The position numbers and the translations under genes were made by a program. 16,132 nt of DNA. Source: DATLED01 sp046597375 (GTDB lineage: Bacteria; Actinomycetota; Acidimicrobiia; Acidimicrobiales; CADCTF01). How positions within the stretch are numbered: position 1 is the stretch's first letter; every line of letters starts with the position of its first letter. Below are positions 6,053 through 12,297 of the stretch, in pieces. The DNA is taken from positions 1 through 16,132 of the forward strand of contig JBKJKM010000315.1 of assembly GCA_046597375.1 (NCBI GenBank). The letters are read 5' to 3'. The notes beneath the pieces are model-generated. The model did not search any database and had not been told where the DNA came from. It saw only the letters and a program-made list of their open reading frames with translations.

Positions 6053-6561
6053 GGTGTCGCCGCCGGCGTCGCCGGCTCGCGCCAGGTCGTCACGAGGAGC
6101 AGCACCGCCCCCAGACTGATGGCGATGTCGGCCACGTTGAACACCGGCCACCACTGCAGATCGATGAAGTCGACGACGGCGCCTCCCGGACGGAAGAACC
6201 GGTCGGCGAGGTTGCCGGCGGCGCCGCCGATGAGCAGCGCGATCGCCACGGCCAGGCGCGGAGACGTCACGTCGCGGCTCCACCACGTGAGGCCGGCGAC
6301 GAGAAGCACGCCGACGACGGTGATGTAGCGGGTCAGCCCCTGGCCCTGACTGAAGGCCAGGCCCGAGTTGAAGCCGAGGTTGAAGCGGAGCGTCCAGAAC
6401 ACGTCGACGTTTCCATCGGCGAGGCGGTCGACGGCCCAGGACTTGGTGACCTGGTCGGTCGCGACCACGACCGCCACGACGGCGGCCATTCGGCCGAGGA
6501 GCGGTCGCCGGGGGCGGTCGGCGGACCTCGAGGCCCCTCCGGCCGCACCGGGCTCGCTCAC
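6049..6561 (-). CDS. lspA: Lipoprotein signal peptidase (signal peptidase II)
   Basis: A 170-residue four-helix membrane protease that removes signal peptides from diacylglyceryl-modified prolipoproteins. The conserved parts are TDQVTKSWA (helix 1, about 35-43), NLGFNSGLAFS (61-71), GGAAGNLADR (112-121), then AVVDFIDL with catalytic Asp131 and PVFNVADIAIS with catalytic Asp145. Both aspartates of the dyad are present. The GTG at 6561 overlaps the TGA of the dksA-like gene as GTGA. An upstream ATG at 6600 is in frame but would add residues that only overlap the preceding gene, so GTG is preferred. The protein ends in an Ala/Pro tail. Confidence 0.95.
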   Translation of the reverse strand: MSEPGAAGGASRSADRPRRPLLGRMAAVVAVVVATDQVTKSWAVDRLADGNVDVFWTLRFNLGFNSGLAFSQGQGLTRYITVVGVLLVAGLTWWSRDVTSPRLAVAIALLIGGAAGNLADRFFRPGGAVVDFIDLQWWPVFNVADIAISLGAVLLLVTTWREPATPAATP

Positions 6562-7466
6562 CGTCGGGAGGACAGTCCCCCGCTCTTGCACGCCACGCAT
6601 TGCGCGGCGTACGGCAGCGCCTTCAGGCGGGCCTTCGGAATCGGCTGGTTGCATCGCTCGCAGATGCCGTAGGTGCCGTTCCCGATCTTCACCATCGCCC
6701 GGTCGATCTCCTCGATCGTCGCTCGCGCCTGGCCGGCCAGCTGCAGGTCGCGCTCGCGCTCCATGCTGATCGAGTCGCCCTCGCCCGACTCCTCGTCGAA
6801 CTGGACGTCGCCCGGCTCCATCTCGGCCGCCAGCTGGTCGGCCTCCGCCTTGAGCGCCGTGGCCTGCTTGTCGTAGGCGTCGCGCTCCTCGAGGAGCAAC
6901 AACCGCTGCTCCTCGTAGAACTTCTTGTCGGCCTCGGTCAAGGGGCCGGGGGCCTTCTTCGGGACTGGAGTGGGCGCACCGGGGCGCTTGGGAGGCAAGG
7001 GCGGCGGATTGGCCATCGACCGGCTCACGAGCGGAACCGGCGGAACGGCCGCCTTGGATGCCTTCGTGGCCCGACCGCCGGACTTGGCCGGCGTCGGCGG
7101 GGCCGGCGCCACTGCAGGAACGCTCTTGGTCGGCTCCTTGGTCGCGGACGTCGCCTTCGCCGCGGGGACCTTGGGCGCGGACGCCGGCGTCGTCGACTTG
7201 GGGGCGGCGGATTTGGGGGCGGCGGATTTGGTGGTCGTCGCCTTCGTCGCCGGTGCCTTTGTGGTGGTTGCCTTTGTGGTGGTCGCCTTGGCCGTGGCGG
7301 CCTTTGCGGGCGCGGCCTTCGTCGAAATCGCCTTCGCCGGCGCCTTCTTGGCCGCCGCCGGCGCGGCCTTCTTGGCCGCCGCCGGGACGGCCGCCTTTCC
7401 GGAAGGGGCCGCCTTCTTCGGAACCGACTTCTTGGTCGGAGCTGCGGCTTTGGACGCTTTGGGCAT
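6558..7466 (-). CDS. DksA/TraR C4 zinc-finger protein with histone-H1-like N-terminal extension
   Basis: A 302-residue protein. Residues 1 to about 115 are a Lys/Ala/Pro/Thr-rich low-complexity tail with KAAPAK, TTTKA and KSAAP repeats. A Pro-rich linker follows, then a coiled-coil region from about 176 to 260 (LTEADKKFYEEQRLLLLEERDAY). The C4 zinc finger is C269-x2-C272-x17-C290-x2-C293 within GTYGICERCNQPIPKARL. DksA-like proteins act in the RNA polymerase secondary channel; the acidic DxxDxA tip motif of E. coli DksA is not evident, so its effect may differ. The positive tail suggests nucleic-acid binding. The ATG at 7466 has a good Shine-Dalgarno. Streptomyces has a TraR/DksA gene at the same position before lspA. 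It heads the operon with lspA, rluD and the unknown gene. Confidence 0.87.
   Translation of the reverse strand: MPKASKAAAPTKKSVPKKAAPSGKAAVPAAAKKAAPAAAKKAPAKAISTKAAPAKAATAKATTTKATTTKAPATKATTTKSAAPKSAAPKSTTPASAPKVPAAKATSATKEPTKSVPAVAPAPPTPAKSGGRATKASKAAVPPVPLVSRSMANPPPLPPKRPGAPTPVPKKAPGPLTEADKKFYEEQRLLLLEERDAYDKQATALKAEADQLAAEMEPGDVQFDEESGEGDSISMERERDLQLAGQARATIEEIDRAMVKIGNGTYGICERCNQPIPKARLKALPYAAQCVACKSGGLSSRR
7200..7284. repeat. In-frame 15-bp tandem duplications in the dksA-like tail
   Basis: The unit gggggcggcggattt occurs twice without a mismatch at 7200-7214 and 7215-7229, encoding repeated KSAAP. A second 15-bp unit beginning gcctttgtggtggt occurs at 7255-7269 and 7270-7284, encoding repeated TTTKA-type blocks. 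Units are multiples of three, so changes in copy number keep the frame. Confidence 0.75.
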
Positions 7467-7473
7467 CAGCGGG

Positions 7474-7479
7474 TCCCCT
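7474..7479 (-). promoter_or_regulatory. Ribosome binding site of the dksA-like gene
   Basis: AGGGGA on the minus strand lies 7 nt before the ATG at 7466. It fixes this start over the in-frame upstream GTG/ATG codons of the longer open frame. Confidence 0.6.
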
Positions 7480-7488
7480 GGGGTTCGC

Positions 7489-7512
7489 AAAAGACGGTGG
7501 AAGCTACCACCG
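7489..7512 (-). terminator. Hairpin with short U-run between DUF167 and dksA-like gene
   Basis: On the minus strand CGGTGG (7512-7507), loop TAGCTT and CCACCG (7500-7495) form a 6-bp stem followed by TCTTTT. It lies between the DUF167 stop at 7531 and the dksA-like Shine-Dalgarno, so it could end the DUF167 transcript or attenuate read-through. The stem is short and the U-run is only four. Confidence 0.4.
7501..7506 (-). promoter_or_regulatory. Possible extended -10 element for the dksA-lspA-rluD operon
   Basis: TAGCTT with TG one base upstream (TGGTAGCTT) fits an extended -10. Initiation about 7 nt downstream would give a leader of roughly 27 nt containing the Shine-Dalgarno. The same bases form the loop of the hairpin, so only one reading may be functional. 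Confidence 0.3.
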
Positions 7513-7530
7513 GCCCGGGTGCGACTGGTG

Positions 7531-7893
7531 TCAGCGACTACCGGGGAACTTCGGAACGCTCCCTCGGCCCCTCGCATTCCCGCTGGCGTCCTCGAGGGCC
7601 AGCTCCAGCCGCCGGACGAACTCGTCCACCTCGATGCCCGTCACGGAGAAGCGCTTCGACCGACTGGTGGCCCCAGACTCGAGCGCCACCTCCGAGACCT
7701 TGACCCCCACCAGCTCGGCCACCAAGGCGGCGCACGCCTCGTTGGCCCGGCCCTTCTCGGGCGGGGCCGCCACCCGCACCTTCAGGGCGTCACCGTGGGT
7801 ACCCAGCACCAAGGCTCGTCCGGCGCCGGGCTGGACATGGAGGCGGAGGAGAACCGTCCCGTCCTCCGAAACGTCGAAGAGCTCGGAGATCAC
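7531..7893 (-). CDS. DUF167 (YggU) family protein
   Basis: A 120-residue protein of the small DUF167/YggU family. The diagnostic part is LRLHVQPGAGRALVLGTHGDALKVRVAAPPEKGRANEACAALVAELVGV (residues about 16-64), followed by VALESGATSRSKRFSVTGIE. Family structures are known but the function is not. GTG at 7893 is chosen: it lies exactly 7 nt after a minus-strand TACGAT, indicating a leaderless mRNA. The alternative ATG at 7914 adds seven residues (MFPTIRR) but would place the -10 inside the coding region and overlap the ileS start. yggU often accompanies yggS and yggT; here it sits some kilobases from them. The C-terminal 20 residues are low complexity. Confidence 0.85.
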   Translation of the reverse strand: MISELFDVSEDGTVLLRLHVQPGAGRALVLGTHGDALKVRVAAPPEKGRANEACAALVAELVGVKVSEVALESGATSRSKRFSVTGIEVDEFVRRLELALEDASGNARGRGSVPKFPGSR

Positions 7894-7899
7894 CCGCCG

Positions 7900-7906
7900 T
7901 ATCGTA
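7900..7906. promoter_or_regulatory. Symmetrical -10 shared by divergent ileS and DUF167
   Basis: The 7-bp segment TATCGTA contains TATCGT on the plus strand (7900-7905) and TACGAT on the minus strand (7906-7901). Each TANNNT hexamer is followed by exactly 7 nt and then a start codon: ATG at 7913 for ileS and GTG at 7893 for DUF167. No Shine-Dalgarno fits either gene, and no clear -35 was found. This predicts two leaderless mRNAs initiated about 20 bp apart from one bidirectional core promoter. Confidence 0.5.
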
Positions 7907-7912
7907 GGGAAC

Positions 7913-10900
7913 ATGGCCGAAGCGTCCGCACCCCTTTCCTCGCCGTACCCGGACGTCCCCCAGCAACCGTCGTTCGCCGCCATCGAGAACGACATCATCG
8001 AGTTCTGGCGCCGGGACGACACCTTTCGGGCCTCGATCGAGGCGCGCCCCACCGGCGAGCGGGGCGGCAACGAGTTCGTGTTCTACGACGGTCCGCCGTT
8101 CGCCAACGGCCTGCCCCACTACGGCCACTTGCTCACCGGGTTCGTGAAGGACACGATCCCCCGCTACCAGACGATGCGCGGTCGACGGGTCGAGCGGCGC
8201 TTCGGATGGGACTGCCACGGTCTGCCCGCCGAGATGGAAGCGGAAAAGGAGCTCGGCATCTCGGGCCACGACGACGTGCTGGCCATGGGCATCGACAAGT
8301 TCAACCGCGCCTGTCGGCGCTCCGTCCTCCAATACACCGAGGCCTGGCAGCAGTACGTCACCCGCCAAGCGCGTTGGGTCGACTTCGAACACGAGTACAA
8401 GACGCTCGACCTCCCGTACATGGAGAGCGTCATGTGGGCGTTCAAGCAGTTGTGGGACAAGGGCCTGATCTACGAGGGCTACAAGGTGCTCCCCTACTGC
8501 TGGGAGTGCGAGACGCCCCTGTCGAACTTCGAGACGCGCCAGGACGACGCCTATCGCATGCGTCAGGATCCGGCCGTCACCGTCCTCTTCAAGCTCGAGA
8601 CCGGTGAGGAGATCCTTGTCTGGACGACCACGCCGTGGACCCTGCCGTCGAACCTGGCCCTCGCCGTTGGTCGTGACATCGACTACGCCCGCTTCGTCGA
8701 GGGCGATCGCACCTTTCTCGTCGGCGAGGCCACCCTCGCCAAGTACGAAAAGGAGCTGGCCGGCGCCGAACGTACCGGCACCGTGAAGGGAGCCGACCTC
8801 GTCGGGCGGAGCTACACGCCGCTGTTCCCGTATTTTGCCGACACGCCAAACGCGTTCCGGGTGCTGCCTGGCGACTTCGTGTCGACGGAGGACGGCACGG
8901 GCACCGTCCACATGGCGCCGGGCTTCGGTGAGGACGACCAGCGGCTCTGCGAGGAGCACGGCATCCCGGTCGTGGTGCCGGTCGACCAGGCCGGGTGTTT
9001 CACCACCGCGGTGCCGGACTTCGCCGGCCTGCAGGTGTTCGACGCCAACAGCGAGATCATCAAGGTGCTTCGGACGCAGGGAGCACTCGTCCGTCACGAT
9101 TCCTACAGCCACAGCTACCCCCACTGCTGGCGCACCCGCACCCCGCTGATCTACAAGGCCGTCTCTTCGTGGTTCGTCAAGGTCACCGACGTCAAGGAGC
9201 GGATGGTCACCCTCAACCAGGAGATCAACTGGGTACCGGAGAACGTGCGGGACGGCCGCTTCGGACGCTGGATCGCCGACGCACGCGACTGGGCCATCAG
9301 CCGCAACCGCTTCTGGGGGTCGCCCCTCCCGGTGTGGAAGAGCGACGACCCGCGCTTCCCGCGCATCGATGTGTACGGATCGCTCGACGAGATCGAGCAC
9401 GACTTCGGCGTGCGGCCCGACGACCTCCATCGACCGATGATCGACGAGCTCACGCGACCCAACCCGGACGATCCCTCGGGCCAATCGACGATGCGACGCG
9501 TCGAGGAGGTGCTCGACTGCTGGTTCGAGTCCGGAGCCATGCCGTTTGCCTCCGTGCACTATCCGTTCGAGAATCGCGCCTGGTTCGACGACCACTTCCC
9601 CGCCGACTTCATCGTCGAGTACAACAACCAGACCCGAGGGTGGTTCTACACGCTGCACGTGCTGTCGACGGCCCTGTTCGACCGCCCGCCGTTCCAGAAC
9701 TGCGTGGCCCACGGGGTGCTCCTCGGCGATGACGGGCTGAAGCTGTCGAAGAGCCTGAAGAACTACCCCGACCCGAACGAGGTGTTCGACACCTTCGGCT
9801 CGGACGCCATGCGCTGGGCGCTGCTCTCCTCGCCCGTGCTGCGCGGGGGCGATCTTGTCGTGAGCCGCAAGAACATGACCGAGGCCGTCCGTTCGGTGCT
9901 CAACCCGATCTGGAACGCCTACGGGTTCTTCACCTTGTACGCCAACACCGACGACTACCGGGCGCAGTACCGCACTGACGCGCCCGGCGTTCTCGACCGG
10001 TACATCCTGGCCAAGACCCGCCAGCTGATCGAGCGCGTCGAAGCCCGCCTCGACGCCTACGACATCGACGGCGCCTGTGCCGTGGTCACCTCGTTCCTCG
10101 ACGCCCTGACGAACTGGTACATCCGCCGCTCACGCAAGCGGGTGTTCGCCAGTGACGTCGATGCCTACGACACGCTCTACACCGTGCTCACCCTGGTGTG
10201 CCGCGTCGCCGCGCCGCTACTGCCCCTCCTGAGCGAAGCGATCTACCGGGGCCTGACGGGAGAGCGGTCGGTGCACCTCACCGACTGGCCGGATGCGTCG
10301 ATTCTCCCCGCCGACGACGCCCTCGTGGCCGACATGGACCGCGTGCGCGACATCTGCTCGGCCGCCTCGTCGATCCGGAAGGCGGCCGGACTCCGGGTCC
10401 GACTGCCGGTGCCGTCCGTGACGGTGGCGGCGCCCGGAGCGGCCTCCCTCTCCGCCTTCACCGGCCTCATCGCCGACGAGGTGAATGCCAAGAATGTCGT
10501 GCTCGACGAGGACGTGTCGGCCCACGGCGACCAGATCCTCCACGTCGTGCCCGCCGTGCTCGGGCCCCGCATCGGTGGCGACGTCCAGACGGTCATCAAA
10601 GCGGTTCGCGCGGGGCAGTGGACGCGGCGGCCCGACGGTGGCATCGAGGCGGGTGGGCACGCACTCGAGGTGGGTGAGTACTCACTGCGCCTCCAGCCCA
10701 AGGACGCCGAGACGGCGAGGGCGCTGCCCGGCGACGTCGGTTTGGTGCTCCTCGACGTGACCATGACGCCGACCCTCGAGGCCGAGGGTCTGGCCCGGGA
10801 TGTGGTGCGCCTCGTCAACCAGGCCAGGAAGGACGCCGCCCTCCACGTGTCCGATCGGATTCGGGTCACCCTCGTCGTTCCGGACGACGTCTGGGCGGCC

Positions 10901-11035
10901 GTCGAGACCCACCTCGAGTCACTTCGGGCCGAGACCCTCGCCTCCGAGGTGATGCGCGTGGATCAACTCGTCAGCGGCCACAAGCTGGAACTGCCCGACG
11001 GCCGCCACATCCACATCGGCACCGCCAAGGGCTGA
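7913..11035 (+). CDS. ileS: Isoleucyl-tRNA synthetase, eukaryote-like type II
   Basis: A 1040-residue class I synthetase that charges tRNA-Ile. The HIGH-type signature is HYGH at residues 69-72 within YDGPPFANGLPHYGHLLTG, and the KMSKS signature is KLSKS at 610-614. The CP1 editing domain carries the Thr-rich WTTTPWTLPSN at about 237-247. The anticodon-binding domain starts around residue 690 (LDRYILAKTRQLIERVE, NWYIRRSRKR). Length and motifs match the actinobacterial type II enzymes, a form known for low mupirocin sensitivity. The ATG at 7913 begins the typical N terminus; a longer open frame upstream reads antisense to DUF167 and the dksA-like gene and is rejected. No T-box leader fits in the space upstream. 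It is the only large plus-strand gene and lies convergent to the H1-tailed gene. Confidence 0.97.
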   Translation: MAEASAPLSSPYPDVPQQPSFAAIENDIIEFWRRDDTFRASIEARPTGERGGNEFVFYDGPPFANGLPHYGHLLTGFVKDTIPRYQTMRGRRVERRFGWDCHGLPAEMEAEKELGISGHDDVLAMGIDKFNRACRRSVLQYTEAWQQYVTRQARWVDFEHEYKTLDLPYMESVMWAFKQLWDKGLIYEGYKVLPYCWECETPLSNFETRQDDAYRMRQDPAVTVLFKLETGEEILVWTTTPWTLPSNLALAVGRDIDYARFVEGDRTFLVGEATLAKYEKELAGAERTGTVKGADLVGRSYTPLFPYFADTPNAFRVLPGDFVSTEDGTGTVHMAPGFGEDDQRLCEEHGIPVVVPVDQAGCFTTAVPDFAGLQVFDANSEIIKVLRTQGALVRHDSYSHSYPHCWRTRTPLIYKAVSSWFVKVTDVKERMVTLNQEINWVPENVRDGRFGRWIADARDWAISRNRFWGSPLPVWKSDDPRFPRIDVYGSLDEIEHDFGVRPDDLHRPMIDELTRPNPDDPSGQSTMRRVEEVLDCWFESGAMPFASVHYPFENRAWFDDHFPADFIVEYNNQTRGWFYTLHVLSTALFDRPPFQNCVAHGVLLGDDGLKLSKSLKNYPDPNEVFDTFGSDAMRWALLSSPVLRGGDLVVSRKNMTEAVRSVLNPIWNAYGFFTLYANTDDYRAQYRTDAPGVLDRYILAKTRQLIERVEARLDAYDIDGACAVVTSFLDALTNWYIRRSRKRVFASDVDAYDTLYTVLTLVCRVAAPLLPLLSEAIYRGLTGERSVHLTDWPDASILPADDALVADMDRVRDICSAASSIRKAAGLRVRLPVPSVTVAAPGAASLSAFTGLIADEVNAKNVVLDEDVSAHGDQILHVVPAVLGPRIGGDVQTVIKAVRAGQWTRRPDGGIEAGGHALEVGEYSLRLQPKDAETARALPGDVGLVLLDVTMTPTLEAEGLARDVVRLVNQARKDAALHVSDRIRVTLVVPDDVWAAVETHLESLRAETLASEVMRVDQLVSGHKLELPDGRHIHIGTAKG

Positions 11036-11051
11036 GCCGGGCCGGCGACGC

Positions 11052-12203
11052 CTAGCGCTTGGCGGCCTTCTTGGCGGCGGTGGCCTTCTTGACCGGAGCC
11101 GCCTTCCTGGCGGTGGTCGCGACCTTCTTGGCCGACGACGTGGCCCGCTTGGCCGGGGACGTGGCCCGCTTGGCCGGGGCCTTGGCCGCGGCGGCCGCCT
11201 TGCGAGTGGGCGCCGCCGCCGTCTTGCGGACGGAAGTGGCCGCCGCCTTGCGGGCCGGAGCCTTGGCCGTTTTGCGAGCGGGGGCTGCGACCTTGCGGGC
11301 CGGGCTGGCGGTCGCGGTGGCCTTCTTCGCCGGGGTGCGGGTGGCGGCCGTCTTCTTCGCCGGGCGTGCGGGCGCCCGCTTGGCGGGCGACTTCGGGGCC
11401 CGGGTCGCCTTGGCCGGTGCCGCCACGATGCCCTCGAGAATGTCGAGGCGGTCGTCGATGGCGTCGAGGACGGCGTCGCGATTCTGGCCAGCCTCTTCAC
11501 GGTCGGCCACGGTTTCGAGCTGGTCGGCGTCGAGGTCGTCGAACATCGCGATGAGGTCGGCTTCGGACAGGTCGTCGTAGCCGGCGATCGGGAACCCGCC
11601 ATCGCTGCTCGACTCGGGAGCGGACTCGGCCATGGCAACGACCGGCTCCCCCATCTCCTCGATGGCGGCCACGGCTTCTTCGACCACGTCGTCGGCTACG
11701 GCCGGAGTGGCACTCCCGACGTCGGCCGCCTCCAGCTCGTCCATCAGCTGATCGATGCGGTTGAGGACGGTCGTGCGGTTCTTGCCAGCTTCCTCGTGCT
11801 GGGCGACCTCCTCGAGCTGGTCGAGGTCGAGGCCGACGAGACGCGGCAGGATCTCGTTCACGCGGAGCGCGTCGTACCCGTCGATCGGAAGTGCGGGAGC
11901 GCCGGCGGCGGCCTGCGCGGGCAACGCCTGGGTCGGCGGCTCCTCGGTGGCCGCGCCGACGGCCGCTTGCGCGGTGACCCCCTTGGCATCGGCTTCCTGT
12001 CGCGTCGGCAGCGGCTCAGCACCGCCGGCCTCAGCCGCCTTGGCCTTGCGCCGGCTCATCTGCGACAACACCGCAAGCACGATCGCCGCCAAGGCACTCG
12101 CACCGATCGAGATGAAGATCAGGGCCAGGTTGTCACTGAAGATGCCGATGAGCAGCGTCACCGCAGCCACCAGCACCAACAAGATCGTCACCAGGAGCAA
12201 CAC
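11052..12203 (-). CDS. Membrane-anchored protein with two tandem helical repeats and histone-H1-like tail
   Basis: A 383-residue protein. Residues about 2-21 and 25-47 are two hydrophobic helices followed by SRRKAK, so the remainder should be cytoplasmic by the positive-inside rule. A low-complexity linker leads to two similar modules at about 105-158 and 204-257: (L/F)PI-GYD-L-(n)-L--LD-DQLE-VA--EEAG-NR--VL--ID. These resemble a helical module I have seen in other actinobacterial proteins but cannot name securely. Residues from about 261 to the end are a Lys/Arg/Ala/Pro/Thr tail of PAKKA/ARKTA repeats, like the tails of mycobacterial HupB and histone H1. The GTG at 12203 has GGAGGA upstream at 12 nt spacing and a -10 candidate. 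A role in tethering nucleic acid to membrane is inference. Confidence 0.7.
   Translation of the reverse strand: MLLLVTILLVLVAAVTLLIGIFSDNLALIFISIGASALAAIVLAVLSQMSRRKAKAAEAGGAEPLPTRQEADAKGVTAQAAVGAATEEPPTQALPAQAAAGAPALPIDGYDALRVNEILPRLVGLDLDQLEEVAQHEEAGKNRTTVLNRIDQLMDELEAADVGSATPAVADDVVEEAVAAIEEMGEPVVAMAESAPESSSDGGFPIAGYDDLSEADLIAMFDDLDADQLETVADREEAGQNRDAVLDAIDDRLDILEGIVAAPAKATRAPKSPAKRAPARPAKKTAATRTPAKKATATASPARKVAAPARKTAKAPARKAAATSVRKTAAAPTRKAAAAAKAPAKRATSPAKRATSSAKKVATTARKAAPVKKATAAKKAAKR
11138..11179. repeat. 21-bp perfect tandem duplication in the H1-like tail
   Basis: A 21-bp unit starting acgtggcccgcttgg is present at 11138-11158 and again at 11159-11179 without mismatch, encoding PAKRATS twice. 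The unit is a multiple of three, so tail length could change without frameshift. Confidence 0.7.
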
Positions 12204-12215
12204 GAAATCTCACCA

Positions 12216-12221
12216 TCCTCC
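12216..12221 (-). promoter_or_regulatory. Ribosome binding site of the H1-tailed protein gene
   Basis: GGAGGA on the minus strand lies 12 nt before the GTG at 12203, somewhat long. The nearer ATG at 12216 and GTG at 12213 are out of frame, so GTG 12203 (or TTG 12200) is the usable start. Confidence 0.5.
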
Positions 12222-12236
12222 GAAGGAACGGGCGGC

Positions 12237-12242
12237 ATCTTA
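12237..12242 (-). promoter_or_regulatory. Candidate -10 element of the H1-tailed protein gene
   Basis: TAAGAT on the minus strand matches the TANNNT form closely. Initiation about 7 nt downstream would leave a leader of some 27 nt that contains the GGAGGA. The -35 region is GC-rich and not recognisable. Confidence 0.4.
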
Positions 12243-12281
12243 AGCGGATGGTGCTCGGAGGCGGCGAATCCTCCCAAACCA

Positions 12282-12296
12282 GACACGGCGCGTGTC
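12282..12296 (-). terminator. Hairpin immediately after divIVA
   Basis: A perfect inverted repeat, GACACG and CGTGTC around a 3-nt loop, begins 1 nt after the divIVA stop codon at 12298. Downstream on the minus strand only a weak T stretch (TGGTTTGG) is present. It probably marks the end of the division cluster, but intrinsic termination strength is doubtful. Confidence 0.35.
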
Positions 12297-12297
12297 G

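Noticed and set aside
7000..7470. Repetitive DNA considered as a possible CRISPR or satellite array.
   Set aside because: Repeat units are short, in frame and codon-based, with no spacers; they encode the protein tail.
6600..7703. Plus-strand open frame rich in Gly/Arg/Leu opposite the dksA-like gene.
   Set aside because: It mirrors the repeated Lys/Ala codons of the tail; composition is that of an antisense shadow with no ribosome binding site.
7058..7912. A long open extension of the ileS frame upstream of the ATG at 7913.
   Set aside because: It reads antisense to the dksA-like tail and DUF167, has Pro/Trp/Ser-rich shadow composition, and the recognised IleS N terminus starts at 7913.
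7660..7912. Possible ileS T-box riboswitch.
   Set aside because: No T-box antiterminator-like GGTGG-ACCGCG segment was seen, and the -10 element lies only 7 nt before the start codon.
7790..9712. A 640-codon minus-strand open frame inside ileS.
   Set aside because: High GC keeps antisense frames open; the sequence has no domain and ileS is unambiguous on the other strand.
6558..12203. Idea that the two tail-coding repeats mediated inversion of ileS by homologous recombination.
   Set aside because: Both tails are in the same orientation; recombination between direct repeats would delete ileS, not invert it.
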